Shown here: in pieces, positions 52,328 through 60,421 of the stretch
Layout of the letters: every line of letters starts with the position of its first letter
How positions within the stretch are numbered: the first letter of the stretch is position 1
From: Gemmatimonadota bacterium
GTDB taxonomy: Bacteria; Gemmatimonadota; Gemmatimonadetes; Gemmatimonadales; GWC2-71-9
Length of the DNA stretch: 60,421 bases
Direction: 5' to 3'
Assembly: GCA_003246755.1 (NCBI GenBank)
Contig: QKDC01000028.1
Span: 1-60,421 of the forward strand
Notes under the pieces: model-generated
Databases searched by the model: none
Seen by the model: the letters and a program-made list of their open reading frames with translations, nothing else
What the model was told of the DNA's origin: nothing
Translations under genes and position numbers: made by a program

Positions 52328-53728
52328 TCAGGCGCCCTGGATCACTTTCAGCATCTCAGGAATGGTCGGAATCTTGGTGCGTGGTCGTCCGGCGGTTGTC
52401 CCGTTTGCGGTCTCCACGGCATCGAGTCTCGTCCAATCGGCCCAGGTCACCAGTGCTGATTGTCGTGCGCGAAGGAACTTGACGATGGCTTCAGGGTCCT
52501 GTTCTCGTGGCGAAAGCCCCGCCCCTCGCGAAACATCTTCCGCGATGCAGTCGGCGGTTTCGGCCGCATCGGGCTTATTGGTTCCGATCACCCCCGTCGG
52601 TCCGCGCTTGATCCAGCCGGTGACGTAGATCCCGGGAACCCGTAATCCTCCGGGGCATTCGAGCACTCGCCCGGCATCGTTCGGGATCACACCCTTGACG
52701 TCGTCGAACGGCAGCCCGGGGATGGCGACGCCGCGGTAACCCACCGAACGGAAGACCAGTCCCACGGGTATGGTTTCGAACTGATCAACCGGCTCCGCAA
52801 CGAGTCGATTCTGTTTGCCCTCCACCAGACGGTTTCGCTGAAGACGGATCGCCGCGACCGCTCCTGCATCGTCACCGATCAACTCGACGGGTGAGAGGAG
52901 GAAGCGGATCGTGAGTCGGCGGGGTTTGCCCGACGGTGTCCGGTTCGCGAAGTCGGTGAGAATCTCCATTCGTCTTCGCACGGTGGCATCGTCGCTCGCC
53001 GCGAGTGCCGCCTCGCTGAGCGCATCGAGCGTGATCTCGTCTCTCCGGACTGCCACATCTGCACCGATGAGCTCACCGAGCTCCTTGACCTCAGGGTTGG
53101 TGAAAGCCGCCTGAGCCGGTCCCCGCCTGCCGATGAGGAGCACTTCCTTGATGGTGCTCGCGGCGAGTGCGGTGAGTGCGTGGTCGGCCAGGTCTGTGAC
53201 GGCGAGTTCTTCGGGAAGCCGGCACAGGATCCGTGCCACATCGACCGCGACGTTCCCCACGCCAATGACGGCGACTCGTTCGGTGGAAAGATCGAACGCG
53301 CGCGTATGGTAGTCGGGATGGCCATTGTACCAGGCCACGAACTCCGTGGCCGAATGACTTCCGACGAGATGTTCCCCGGGGATGTTCAGTTGACGATCCG
53401 TGGCCGCGCCTGTAGCGAAGCAGACCGCGTGGTAGTGGCACTTCAAGTCATCGAGGCTGATGTGGGTCCCGACGTGGACGTTTCCGAAGAACCGGAACCC
53501 TGGTCTGCCGGCGGTCTTGTCAAAGCTCCGGGTCACGTTCTTGATCTTTTCGTGATCGGGGGCCACTCCATAACGGACCAGGCCATAAGGAGTTGGAAGG
53601 CGCTCGAACAGGTCGACGGTGAGGGGGTGGCCGCTCCGGAGCAGTCTCTCGGCGAGGAAGAACCCCGACGGACCGGCTCCGATCACGGCAACGCGGTGGG
53701 CAGATTGAGGGGGGTGATCGGTCGTCAT
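52328..53728 (-). CDS. FprA/adrenodoxin-type ferredoxin-NADP+ reductase
   Basis: A 466-residue flavoenzyme that passes electrons between NADPH and ferredoxin. FAD site A-V-I-G-A-G-P-S-G-F-F (about 14-24), the family signature P-T-P-Y-G-L-V-R-Y-G-V-A-P-D-H (about 44-58), NADPH site A-V-I-G-V-G-N-V-A-V-D (about 150-160), G-R-R-G-P-A-Q-A-A-F, and the C-terminal G-W-I-K-R-G-P-T-G-V-I-G-T-N all agree. This is the mycobacterial FprA/mitochondrial class, not the plant-type FNR. The start ATG 53728 is chosen because it leads into the FAD site; the frame is open to 53779. Partner ferredoxin not in this window. Confidence 0.93.
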   Translation of the reverse strand: MTTDHPPQSAHRVAVIGAGPSGFFLAERLLRSGHPLTVDLFERLPTPYGLVRYGVAPDHEKIKNVTRSFDKTAGRPGFRFFGNVHVGTHISLDDLKCHYHAVCFATGAATDRQLNIPGEHLVGSHSATEFVAWYNGHPDYHTRAFDLSTERVAVIGVGNVAVDVARILCRLPEELAVTDLADHALTALAASTIKEVLLIGRRGPAQAAFTNPEVKELGELIGADVAVRRDEITLDALSEAALAASDDATVRRRMEILTDFANRTPSGKPRRLTIRFLLSPVELIGDDAGAVAAIRLQRNRLVEGKQNRLVAEPVDQFETIPVGLVFRSVGYRGVAIPGLPFDDVKGVIPNDAGRVLECPGGLRVPGIYVTGWIKRGPTGVIGTNKPDAAETADCIAEDVSRGAGLSPREQDPEAIVKFLRARQSALVTWADWTRLDAVETANGTTAGRPRTKIPTIPEMLKVIQGA

Positions 53729-53852
53729 GAAACTCCGGTTTCCTGGTGACGGGATAAGGTAATTCGGGGGCCCACGCATTGCGCGAACGGGCCTTTCTTC
53801 CCATCGTTAGATAGCGTCCGCACTGCACTAACCTTCAAGCCCGGGAGGAAGC

Positions 53853-54146
53853 GTGACCAAGGAAGAATTCGCCGAGAAGCTTGCCAAGAAGTGCGACCTC
53901 TCGAAAGCCAAAGCGACCGAGGTCCTCGACACCATCTTCAGCACCAAGCCCCGAGAGGGGATCATCGCCACCGAACTCGATGCTGGACGTGACTTCTCCA
54001 TTGTCGGATTCGGGTCCTTCCGCACCCGGAAGACCAAGGCGCGCAAGGGGCGTAACCCAAGAACTGGCAAGGAGATCATGATCTCCGCCCGCAAGGTCGT
54101 CGCGTTCCGACCCGGGCAAGGGCTGAAGGACCGCGTTCGCGAGTAG
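53853..54146 (+). CDS. HU-family nucleoid-associated DNA-binding protein
   Basis: A 97-residue HU/IHF-type DNA-bending protein. The N-terminal helix pair (M-T-K-E-E-F-A-E-K-L) leads to the beta arms with the conserved F-G-S-F and R-K-G-R-N-P-R-T-G segment, which enters the DNA minor groove. It starts at GTG with GGGAGGAAG upstream and is followed by a strong terminator, so it is a single-gene unit. HU shapes and compacts the chromosome. A 10-residue basic C-terminal tail extends past the standard F-R-P-G end. Confidence 0.93.
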   Translation: MTKEEFAEKLAKKCDLSKAKATEVLDTIFSTKPREGIIATELDAGRDFSIVGFGSFRTRKTKARKGRNPRTGKEIMISARKVVAFRPGQGLKDRVRE

Positions 54147-54168
54147 GGAAGGGGTCGCCGGGAATCAG

Positions 54169-54202
54169 GGGGTCGGGCAGACGCCCGACCCCTTTCTGTT
54201 CT
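54169..54202 (+). terminator. Strong Rho-independent terminator of the HU gene
   Basis: GGGGTCGGGC (54169-54178) and GCCCGACCCC (54183-54192) form a 10-bp perfect stem with an AGAC loop, followed by TTTCTGTTCT. It is the best terminator in the window. Confidence 0.93.
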
Positions 54203-54233
54203 TGAGTGGTGATCTGCAGGCCTTCCCGAGGCC

Positions 54234-55979
54234 CTAGTACCGCCAACTCGTCGTGTCAGCCCCAGGGGGGTGATTGCGCCGAATCTGGTCCATGACCCTG
54301 GGGATGAACATTTGGGGATACCGCAGCCGCGAGAAGGCGTTTCCCCGGGAATGATCTCCGTTCCAGCAGTGCTCGGCCCGGTCACCGTAGTCCACCTCGG
54401 CGTCTGCGGAGGGGGCCGCGGTCTCCAGAAACTCCTCCACCAGGTAGACGGCATTGTTCAAGTAGTAGTTGTCCATGTCCCCAACGTAGATGTGGAGCTT
54501 GCCACGGAGCTTGGGGCCCAAGGTCTGCCAGTCGCGACGGAGGATCCAGGAGAGGTCATAGTGCTCCTTCCAGTAGGCTGCAACTTCGGAATCGATGCGC
54601 CCCGTACTCTTGTCCCAGATGGGTTGGGGATACCCATCCGGTCCGACCGGGGAATAGACCGCCTGCCAGATATCCCATTGATCGCCTGACCGTCCCTTGG
54701 TTCCCAAGACCAATTCACGACGGTTCATGTCCTGGAGGGTGGCAGTCACCGCCCCGAGCCCATTGCGCATTCCGGGGCGCGGAGTGCGCTTCCATTGGCT
54801 GGTGACGTAGTAGGCGTTGGTGTCTTCGTAGATGTTGACCTGGGTGTACGCACGAAAGTCGATCGGGTCGGGGCAGGCAATCCAGGCGCCGTTGAAGTCG
54901 TCGGGATAAAACATCTGCACCGCCATCGCTTCCCACCCCCCCGTTGATCCACCATAGGTGAACCTGGCCCAGCCTTCTCCCAAGCCGCGGAACCGCCGCT
55001 CGATTTCGGGAACCAGTTCCCGCATGATGGCATCACCGTACGGCCCGTTGTTCTCGGAGTTGACGGCGTAGGAATCATCGTAATACGGGGTGGGATGCTG
55101 GATCTGCACCAGCAATACCCGTGGAAATCCCGACCCAGTCCAATCGCGATAGAACTGGTGCGCGAATTCCTGCTGGATACGATTGTAGCAATCGAGTTGA
55201 AACCGAGTACTGAATGCACACTCGAGATCTGCCTCGGCCGGCTCGGGTCGGAAGTCCTCGAAGTCATAAGGGAAATGCCCATGGTCGATGACCAGCGGGT
55301 ATCGCGCCTCGGGGTGCTCTTCGAAACCCGCGGGCAGCAACACATGGGCACCTAAATACATCGGGCGCCCCCAGAACTCCGTCAGCAGCTTGCTCTGAAT
55401 CCGGAGGTGTTTGACAAACGGAGTCTCACTCGGGGGGGGGATCGGCGGAATGACCTGATCGAGTCCGAGCGGAATCTCGGCGTTCCCACCGGGGTCGAGG
55501 CTGAGGTTGATGGGCCTGCTGTACAGATTACCGGGTTTCCGAGCCCACTGCTGACCCTCTCCCCGATCTGGGGGTAGTTTCACCGTGTAGCCGTCTGCCC
55601 GACGAAAGGTCTCATACCGGTTGAGCAAAGCCTGAACCCGGTAACGGCCCGCCGGAAGACTCGCGAGATTGTCGATCGGATAGCCAAGGACCTGATCATC
55701 GATGACCGCTGATTCATCGGGCCTGAGGCCATCCACGTCGACTCCAAAAATCAGCTGAGTATCCGGTCCGTCGTTGATCTGGAATCTGGGTTCGCCGGTC
55801 GTGTCACTGGAGAGGATGAGCAGCAGGCGGCCGTCGAGGGGGGCCGGACTGAGTTCTCCGGGGAAGCTCACGACAAACCTGAGACCGACAGGTGCCTGTG
55901 ACGTCGAGGCGGCCGCAGCGAGGAAGAGCAGAATCGGCATGCCGAGGACAGGGATGATCCAACGGGTCGTGCGGGTCAT
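54234..55979 (-). CDS. Secreted esterase-like alpha/beta hydrolase
   Basis: A 581-residue exported protein with an N-terminal signal helix (about 8-27). Residues 30-170 form a beta-rich N-terminal domain. The rest is an alpha/beta hydrolase of the esterase-D/feruloyl-esterase-like group: a G-H-F-P segment near residue 240, nucleophile in G-G-S-T-G-G-W (about 346), and C-terminal D-H-S-R-G near the expected His. The oxyanion region P-L-V-I-D-H-G is visible. The substrate is unknown. It converges with HU, past the terminator, and diverges from the GMC gene. Confidence 0.8.
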   Translation of the reverse strand: MTRTTRWIIPVLGMPILLFLAAAASTSQAPVGLRFVVSFPGELSPAPLDGRLLLILSSDTTGEPRFQINDGPDTQLIFGVDVDGLRPDESAVIDDQVLGYPIDNLASLPAGRYRVQALLNRYETFRRADGYTVKLPPDRGEGQQWARKPGNLYSRPINLSLDPGGNAEIPLGLDQVIPPIPPPSETPFVKHLRIQSKLLTEFWGRPMYLGAHVLLPAGFEEHPEARYPLVIDHGHFPYDFEDFRPEPAEADLECAFSTRFQLDCYNRIQQEFAHQFYRDWTGSGFPRVLLVQIQHPTPYYDDSYAVNSENNGPYGDAIMRELVPEIERRFRGLGEGWARFTYGGSTGGWEAMAVQMFYPDDFNGAWIACPDPIDFRAYTQVNIYEDTNAYYVTSQWKRTPRPGMRNGLGAVTATLQDMNRRELVLGTKGRSGDQWDIWQAVYSPVGPDGYPQPIWDKSTGRIDSEVAAYWKEHYDLSWILRRDWQTLGPKLRGKLHIYVGDMDNYYLNNAVYLVEEFLETAAPSADAEVDYGDRAEHCWNGDHSRGNAFSRLRYPQMFIPRVMDQIRRNHPPGADTTSWRY

Positions 55980-56070
55980 GGGGACGCTCCGTTCGAGAAC
56001 AGCGATCCAGCAGTCACGTTAATATGGATTCGTCAGGAATGATGCCCCTCTTCATCGAGGTCACGAGCGC

Positions 56071-57750
56071 ATGAAACGAGACGATCCCGACGTTTGCATC
56101 ATCGGCTCTGGCGCCGGTGGAGGTATGGCCGCCTATATGCTGACTCAGGCGGGGGCCAAAGTTGTTGTGCTTGAAGCGGGCCCACTGTGGTGGCCGGAAC
56201 AGGATTCCGCGATGTTCACCTGGAACTACCAGACGCCGAGGCGGGGATCCGGGACCAGGCTGCGACCCTTCGGCGAGTTTGATGCGGGTGATGGTGGTTG
56301 GGATATCGAAGGGGAACCGTACACGCGTGCCCCTGGGACCCAGTTCGACTGGTATCGCGGTCGGATGCTCGGTGGGCGGACCAACCACTGGGGACGCATC
56401 TCCCTCCGGTTTGGACCTGATGATTTCCGACGAAGGAGTCTCGACGGCCTGGGTGACGATTGGCCCATCGGGTACGAGGATGTTCAACCGTACTATGACC
56501 GGGTGGACCGCCTCATCGGGATCTTCGGGAGCGTGGAGAATCTTCCGAACGAACCCGACGGCATCTTCCTCCCGCCACCGGAACCCCGATGCTGGGAACG
56601 TCTGGTACAAGCGACCGCCCGCCGGCTCGACCTCACCATCATCCCTTCCCGACTCTCGATCCTGACCCGGCCACACAATGGCCGCCCGGCGTGTCATTAC
56701 TGTGGCCAGTGCAATCGCGGATGCCAGGCCAATGCGAATTTTTCTTCACCGGGAGTCCTCCTGCGTCCCGCCCTCGAGACCGGTCGCCTGACCATCATCC
56801 CCGAAGCGATGGCGCGGGAGATCCGGGTCGACGCCCGGGGTCGCGCGAGCGGCGTGTCCTATGTCGACAAGCCCTCTGGGGAGGACCGGGAGATTCGGGC
56901 TCGGGTGGTCGTGTTGGCCGCAAGTGCCTGCGAGTCAGCCCGTCTCCTGCTCAACTCGAAACCCGCTGGAGCCCCCCATGGGCTGGCCAATGGGAGCGGT
57001 ACGGTAGGGAAGTATCTCACCGACACCACGGGGGCGGACATGGGGGCCTTCGTGCCTCAGCTCATGGACGTGCCCTCGCACAACTGCGACGGTGTCGGGG
57101 GTGCGCATCTCTATTTCCCGTGGGTCAAGGACAACAAGAGCCTCGATTTTCCTCGGGGTTACCACATCGAAATCTGGGGGGGGCGTGGGATGCCCGGAGC
57201 CGGAGCGATGGGAGGGGTCCAGAACTATCCCATCGGTGGAGGGTACGGACAGACCCTCAAGGATGCCTACCGGTCGTACTACGGGTCGGTGGTGGGGTTC
57301 AGCGGACGAGGGGAACAGATACCGAACCAGGACTGTTACTGCGAAATCGACCCCCATGTGGTGGATCGTTGGGGTATACCGGTCTTGCGCTTCCACTGGA
57401 AATGGTCCGAGCATGAAGTCCGGCAGGTCAGGCATATGCAGGAGACATTCGCTTCTCTGATCGAAGCGATGGGAGGTACGCCCCTCTGGTCCGCGGGCCC
57501 GAGCAATGACTGGGGCTTGGCGACGGGAGGTCGAATCATCCATGAACTGGGGACGACGCGTATGGGTAACGATCCCGGCACCTCGGTGGTGAACCGTTTC
57601 TGCCAAACCCACGAAATCCCGAACCTCTTCATCGCGGATGGCGGTCCCTTTGTCTCTCAAGCAGACAAGAACCCGACCTGGACGATCCTCGCGCTCGCTA
57701 TGCGGACCAGCGAGTACATCAGTGAAGAGATGCGGCGAGGTGCTCTATGA
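56071..57750 (+). CDS. GMC-family FAD dehydrogenase, large subunit
   Basis: A 559-residue glucose-methanol-choline family enzyme. It has the FAD motif I-G-S-G-A-G-G-G-M (about 10-18), the G-R-M-L-G-G-R-T-N-H-W segment and the C-terminal H-E-L-G-T-T-R-M-G...N-P-T-W. In the middle, C208-x2-C211-x2-C214-x3-C218 (H-Y-C-G-Q-C-N-R-G-C) could bind an Fe-S cluster, as in FAD-linked glucose and fructose dehydrogenases. The start codon is ATG 56071. It overlaps its Tat-exported small subunit gene by 4 nt (ATGA). The substrate is probably a sugar or alcohol, unproven. Confidence 0.9.
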   Translation: MKRDDPDVCIIGSGAGGGMAAYMLTQAGAKVVVLEAGPLWWPEQDSAMFTWNYQTPRRGSGTRLRPFGEFDAGDGGWDIEGEPYTRAPGTQFDWYRGRMLGGRTNHWGRISLRFGPDDFRRRSLDGLGDDWPIGYEDVQPYYDRVDRLIGIFGSVENLPNEPDGIFLPPPEPRCWERLVQATARRLDLTIIPSRLSILTRPHNGRPACHYCGQCNRGCQANANFSSPGVLLRPALETGRLTIIPEAMAREIRVDARGRASGVSYVDKPSGEDREIRARVVVLAASACESARLLLNSKPAGAPHGLANGSGTVGKYLTDTTGADMGAFVPQLMDVPSHNCDGVGGAHLYFPWVKDNKSLDFPRGYHIEIWGGRGMPGAGAMGGVQNYPIGGGYGQTLKDAYRSYYGSVVGFSGRGEQIPNQDCYCEIDPHVVDRWGIPVLRFHWKWSEHEVRQVRHMQETFASLIEAMGGTPLWSAGPSNDWGLATGGRIIHELGTTRMGNDPGTSVVNRFCQTHEIPNLFIADGGPFVSQADKNPTWTILALAMRTSEYISEEMRRGAL

Positions 57751-58337
57751 GACTGGAACGCCGTACCCTACTGCAAATGTTGGCGGCCTCCCCGCTTCCT
57801 GCACTGCTGGGTGTCTCGCCTGCGGTTCTCGAACGTGCCTTGCGAGTGAGTGGTCGTGCCCGAACACAAGAACTTGGTCACTACGCCCCAACCTTCTTCA
57901 ACCCCTCCGAGTGGGAGACCGTACGACTGCTCGCCGACCTCATCATTCCCCGTGACGATCGATCGGGTTCGGCGACCGACGCCGGCGCACCGGAGTTCAT
58001 GGACTATGTGCTTGCCGAGGGATCAGAGTCGCAGCAGGTGGCGATCCGGGGTGGCCTCAGCTGGCTCGATCGCGAATGCCGCGCACGATATGGAAGCCGA
58101 TTCTACGACGCAACGCCGACCGAACGCACCGAGATGCTCAACGCCATCGCTTGGCCGGATCGGAGCGCCCCGTCGGTGAGTCCGGGCGTGGCGTTCTTCA
58201 ATCGCTTTCGCGATCTCGTGGCCAGCGGGTTCTGGTCGAGCGAGATCGGGGTGAAGGATGTCGGGTACGTCGGGAACGCATTCGTCACCTCATGGACGGG
58301 TTGCCCGGAGGAGGCTCGGCGCAAAATCGGATTGTAG
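57747..58337 (+). CDS. Gluconate 2-dehydrogenase subunit 3-like (Tat) small subunit
   Basis: A 196-residue protein with a Tat-type signal (L-E-R-R-T-L-L-Q-M, residues 3-11), then a gluconate 2-dehydrogenase subunit 3 domain: F-F-N-P-x-E-W-E-T-V-R-L-L-A-D-L-I-I-P-R-D-D (about 52-72), G-A-P-E-F-M-D-Y and W-L-D. Such small subunits help fold and export the FAD subunit as a folded pair, since the large subunit has no signal. ATG 57747 overlaps the GMC stop. The usual third partner, a multihaem cytochrome c, is absent next to it. Confidence 0.88.
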   Translation: MRLERRTLLQMLAASPLPALLGVSPAVLERALRVSGRARTQELGHYAPTFFNPSEWETVRLLADLIIPRDDRSGSATDAGAPEFMDYVLAEGSESQQVAIRGGLSWLDRECRARYGSRFYDATPTERTEMLNAIAWPDRSAPSVSPGVAFFNRFRDLVASGFWSSEIGVKDVGYVGNAFVTSWTGCPEEARRKIGL

Positions 58338-58373
58338 AAGACCCTTCACATCGTCTCAACAGCAGTGGATCGC

Positions 58374-60326
58374 ATGGGGAAACTCGAGGTGCGAGCTGAA
58401 GGACACGACGAGGAAGGCCGTCGAGGCTTCGCACGGGCCCTGCTCGACGATCTGACCACCCTCGAGCGGATGATGGCTTCTGGGATGATCGAGAACGGGG
58501 TTCGACGGATCGGGGCCGAACAGGAGATGTTCCTTGTCGATCACTCCGGGCGCCCTGCCCCGGTGAGCCTCAAAGTCCTCGAACGTCTCGGGGACGACCG
58601 GTTTATCCCGGAGATCGGCCTCTTCAACATCGAGTTCACTGTCGCTCCTCGTCTGATCGGGGCTGACTTCCTCCAGTGGCTCCATACCTCACTGACCGAA
58701 GGGGTGGAGCGCGTTCGGGAGGCGGCACGAGGGCTCGGTGCGGACGTGGTGCTGGTGGGCATCCTACCTTCGATTGAACTCGCGGATCTGTCCCTGGGCA
58801 ATCTCACGCCGCGGGCCCGCTACCAAGAACTCAATCGGGTGATGTCAGCGATGGCGGGCGGTGAGCTGCGAACGCTGATCAACGGCACCGATCAACTACA
58901 GATCACGCACGACAACATGATGCTCGAGGCAGCCAATACCAGCCTCCAGCTTCATCTCCAAGTTGGCCCCGAGGAAGCACCGAATCTCTACAACCTCGCT
59001 CAGGTGATCACCGGTCCGATGGTCGCGGTTGCGGCCAATGCCCCGCTTTTTCTCCACCATCGACTCTGGCATGAAACCCGGATCGCGTTGTTCGAGCAGT
59101 CCTTGGATATTCGCTCTGCACCCGGTCGGATCCGGGATACCTGGCAGCGCGTCACGTTCGGCAGAGATTGGATCCACGCGTCCGTCCTCGAGATCTATCG
59201 GGAACAAGTCGCTCGCCATCGGATTCTGCTTCATGTTGACGTCGATACCCCCTCGAGCGTCATCCTCGCGGCCGGCGGGATCCCAACACTCCCCGCCCTG
59301 GCGGCACACAATGGGACCATTTATCGCTGGAACCGGCTCTGCTATGGCATCTCGGACGGACGACCACACCTGCGAATCGAGCATCGCGCGCTTCCTGCGG
59401 GCCCGACGGTATTGGACGAGGTGTCGAATGCGGCATTCTTCTACGGTCTCATGGCGGGTTTGAGCGATACCTACGATGATGTTCGGCAAGCGTTCCGCTT
59501 CGACGACATCAAGACCAATTTCCTCACCGCTGCCCGGTACGGCCTCGATGCCAGTATGCGTTGGGCCGACAGCGACGTGGTCCCGGTTCGGGAGCTCGTG
59601 CTCGAGACGCTGCTGCCCATCGCGCGAAGGGGGCTTACACGGGTCGGGACCACCGAACACGACATTAGCCGCTACCTCGGCATCATCGAACAGCGGGTCC
59701 GGACCGGACAAAACGGGGCGCGGTGGCAACTCGACGTCTGGGATCGGCTCGATAACTCGCGTACCAGGACGATCCGTTCGCAGCGCGTCTCACGGGCCAT
59801 TCTTCGCGCTCAACAAGATGAGGATCCTGTGCACACTTGGGGACTGCCGGACCGGGAGATGGACACGAGGTGGCAGGACTTGTATCGCACGGTGGGACAG
59901 GTGATGACCACAGATGTATTCACGGTCAGTCCCGACGACCTGGTGGACGTCGCCGCCTCCCTGATGCAATGGAAACACATCAGGCATGTCCCCGTCGAGG
60001 ACGCCGCCGGCAATCTTGTCGGGCTCGTATCCTACCGCGCGTTGCTGCGATTGGTGGCCGAAGGGCGCCATGAGACAGGATCGAGTGTGGCCGTCAGGGA
60101 ACTGATGCACGCCCAGCCGGTGACGACGACTCCCCAAACGACCTGTCTCGAAGCGGTCGACCTCATGCGGCGGCATGGTGTTGGGTGTCTCCCAGTGGTC
60201 CTCGACAATCGGTTGGTCGGGATTGTCAGCGAGAGGGACTTCCTCGGTGTGGCGGCGCGACTCTTCGAAGACGAAGTTCGCGCCGCCGGCACGGACGGGA
60301 CTAGTTCAGAGGAGACTTCCCAGTGA
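58374..60326 (+). CDS. GCS2-type carboxylate-amine ligase fused to CBS domains
   Basis: A 650-residue fusion. Residues about 15-480 are a GCS2/YbdK-like ATP-dependent carboxylate-amine ligase, the fold of glutamate-cysteine ligase: G-A-E-Q-E-M-F near 47, N-I-E-F-T-V near 84, and R-x-E-H-R-A-L near 340. Residues about 508-625 hold two CBS motifs (V-M-T-T-D-V-F-T-V-S-P, R-E-L-M-H-A-Q-P-V-T-T), a regulatory adenylate-binding pair. It may form gamma-glutamyl or similar amide bonds under energy-charge control. The start is ATG 58374; GTG 58365 is an alternative and neither has a good SD. Its last 26 nt overlap the HEAT gene on the other strand. Confidence 0.87.
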   Translation: MGKLEVRAEGHDEEGRRGFARALLDDLTTLERMMASGMIENGVRRIGAEQEMFLVDHSGRPAPVSLKVLERLGDDRFIPEIGLFNIEFTVAPRLIGADFLQWLHTSLTEGVERVREAARGLGADVVLVGILPSIELADLSLGNLTPRARYQELNRVMSAMAGGELRTLINGTDQLQITHDNMMLEAANTSLQLHLQVGPEEAPNLYNLAQVITGPMVAVAANAPLFLHHRLWHETRIALFEQSLDIRSAPGRIRDTWQRVTFGRDWIHASVLEIYREQVARHRILLHVDVDTPSSVILAAGGIPTLPALAAHNGTIYRWNRLCYGISDGRPHLRIEHRALPAGPTVLDEVSNAAFFYGLMAGLSDTYDDVRQAFRFDDIKTNFLTAARYGLDASMRWADSDVVPVRELVLETLLPIARRGLTRVGTTEHDISRYLGIIEQRVRTGQNGARWQLDVWDRLDNSRTRTIRSQRVSRAILRAQQDEDPVHTWGLPDREMDTRWQDLYRTVGQVMTTDVFTVSPDDLVDVAASLMQWKHIRHVPVEDAAGNLVGLVSYRALLRLVAEGRHETGSSVAVRELMHAQPVTTTPQTTCLEAVDLMRRHGVGCLPVVLDNRLVGIVSERDFLGVAARLFEDEVRAAGTDGTSSEETSQ

Positions 60327-60421
60327 GGATTCTCTCGAACAGATCGATGGCGCGTGGATCCTCTGACTGTCCAAGCCAGAACATGGCCTGCTTCCGAATC
60401 ACCGGGTCGCGATCCGCAGTT
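60301..60421 (-). CDS. HEAT-repeat protein, partial (C-terminal end)
   Basis: The minus strand enters from the right edge with an open frame ending in TAG (60301-60303). The visible 39 residues include D-P-V-I-R-K-Q-A-M-F-W-L-G-Q and D-P-R-A-I-D-L-F, one clear HEAT repeat (alpha-helical protein-binding repeat). The gene start lies outside the window. It overlaps the GCS2-CBS gene tail by 26 bp in convergent orientation. Only the end of the gene can be seen, so the full product is unknown. Confidence 0.7.
   Translation of the reverse strand, partial: TADRDPVIRKQAMFWLGQSEDPRAIDLFERILTGKSPLN

Overview
This is a GC-rich bacterial chromosome segment with 52 complete protein genes and one partial one. 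I see no rRNA, tRNA, prophage, insertion sequence or CRISPR array. Gene content suggests an aerobic, Gram-negative soil or aquatic bacterium, most likely Gemmatimonadota or a relative. The grounds are lipobox lipoproteins, an outer-membrane barrel protein, LspA, a MoxR/DUF58/BatA/DUF4159/DUF4175 operon, an EF-G-like factor, S9 and S41 peptidases, DUF2911 and a GCS2-CBS fusion. The phylum is an inference from gene repertoire, not from a marker gene.

Layout. 1-2387 (minus): a coupled set of DUF4442 thioesterase, nitronate monooxygenase and two small paralogous membrane proteins related to oxidase subunit I. 2476-4982: a cysteine-synthase-like enzyme followed by a convincing tyrosine phenol-lyase. 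4979-10877: single genes in alternating directions (methyltransferase, beta-lactamase-like lipoprotein, MsrA, TPP-riboswitch-controlled thiC, beta-propeller lipoprotein). 11003-14571: hybrid histidine kinase, TSUP permease and persulfide-dioxygenase-like MBL-rhodanese protein. 14618-19017: acetyltransferase, cold-shock gene with a long structured leader, DUF411, DUF2911, a small barrel protein and a fatty-acid desaturase. 19074-22730: EF-G-like GTPase, a selenocysteine-encoding AhpD-family gene and a nitrilase. 22751-26300: S9 peptidase and outer-membrane protein. 26428-40566: a tightly coupled eight-gene MoxR operon. 40570-46409 (minus): MscS-like protein, APC-Usp-Usp transporter, RCK potassium channel, lipoprotein, nucleotide-binding protein. 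46594-55979: Ada, LspA, secreted nuclease/phosphatase-like lipoprotein, S41 protease, second TSUP, FprA-type reductase, HU, secreted esterase. 56071-60421: FAD dehydrogenase (GMC) with its Tat-exported small subunit, GCS2-CBS fusion and the end of a HEAT-repeat gene.

The strongest unusual feature is at 21182-21712. An apparent 72-residue ORF ends in TGA, but the same frame continues for another 103 codons and completes an AhpD/carboxymuconolactone-decarboxylase domain. The TGA falls exactly on the second residue of the redox CxxC motif (Cys70-Arg-Tyr-Sec73), is followed by C, and has a small hairpin at bacterial SECIS distance. It is best read as a selenoprotein that automatic annotation would split or truncate.

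Other points: a thiC riboswitch whose expression platform can be read directly (aptamer 3' strand, anti-sequestor, and a stem covering the ribosome-binding site); a cspA-type leader with a recognisable promoter, three hairpins and a T6 tract; a tpl gene with all discriminating residues of true tyrosine phenol-lyases; and four convergent gene pairs whose stop codons overlap by exactly 4 nt. Many same-strand neighbours overlap as ATGA/GTGA/TGATG, so translational coupling is common here.
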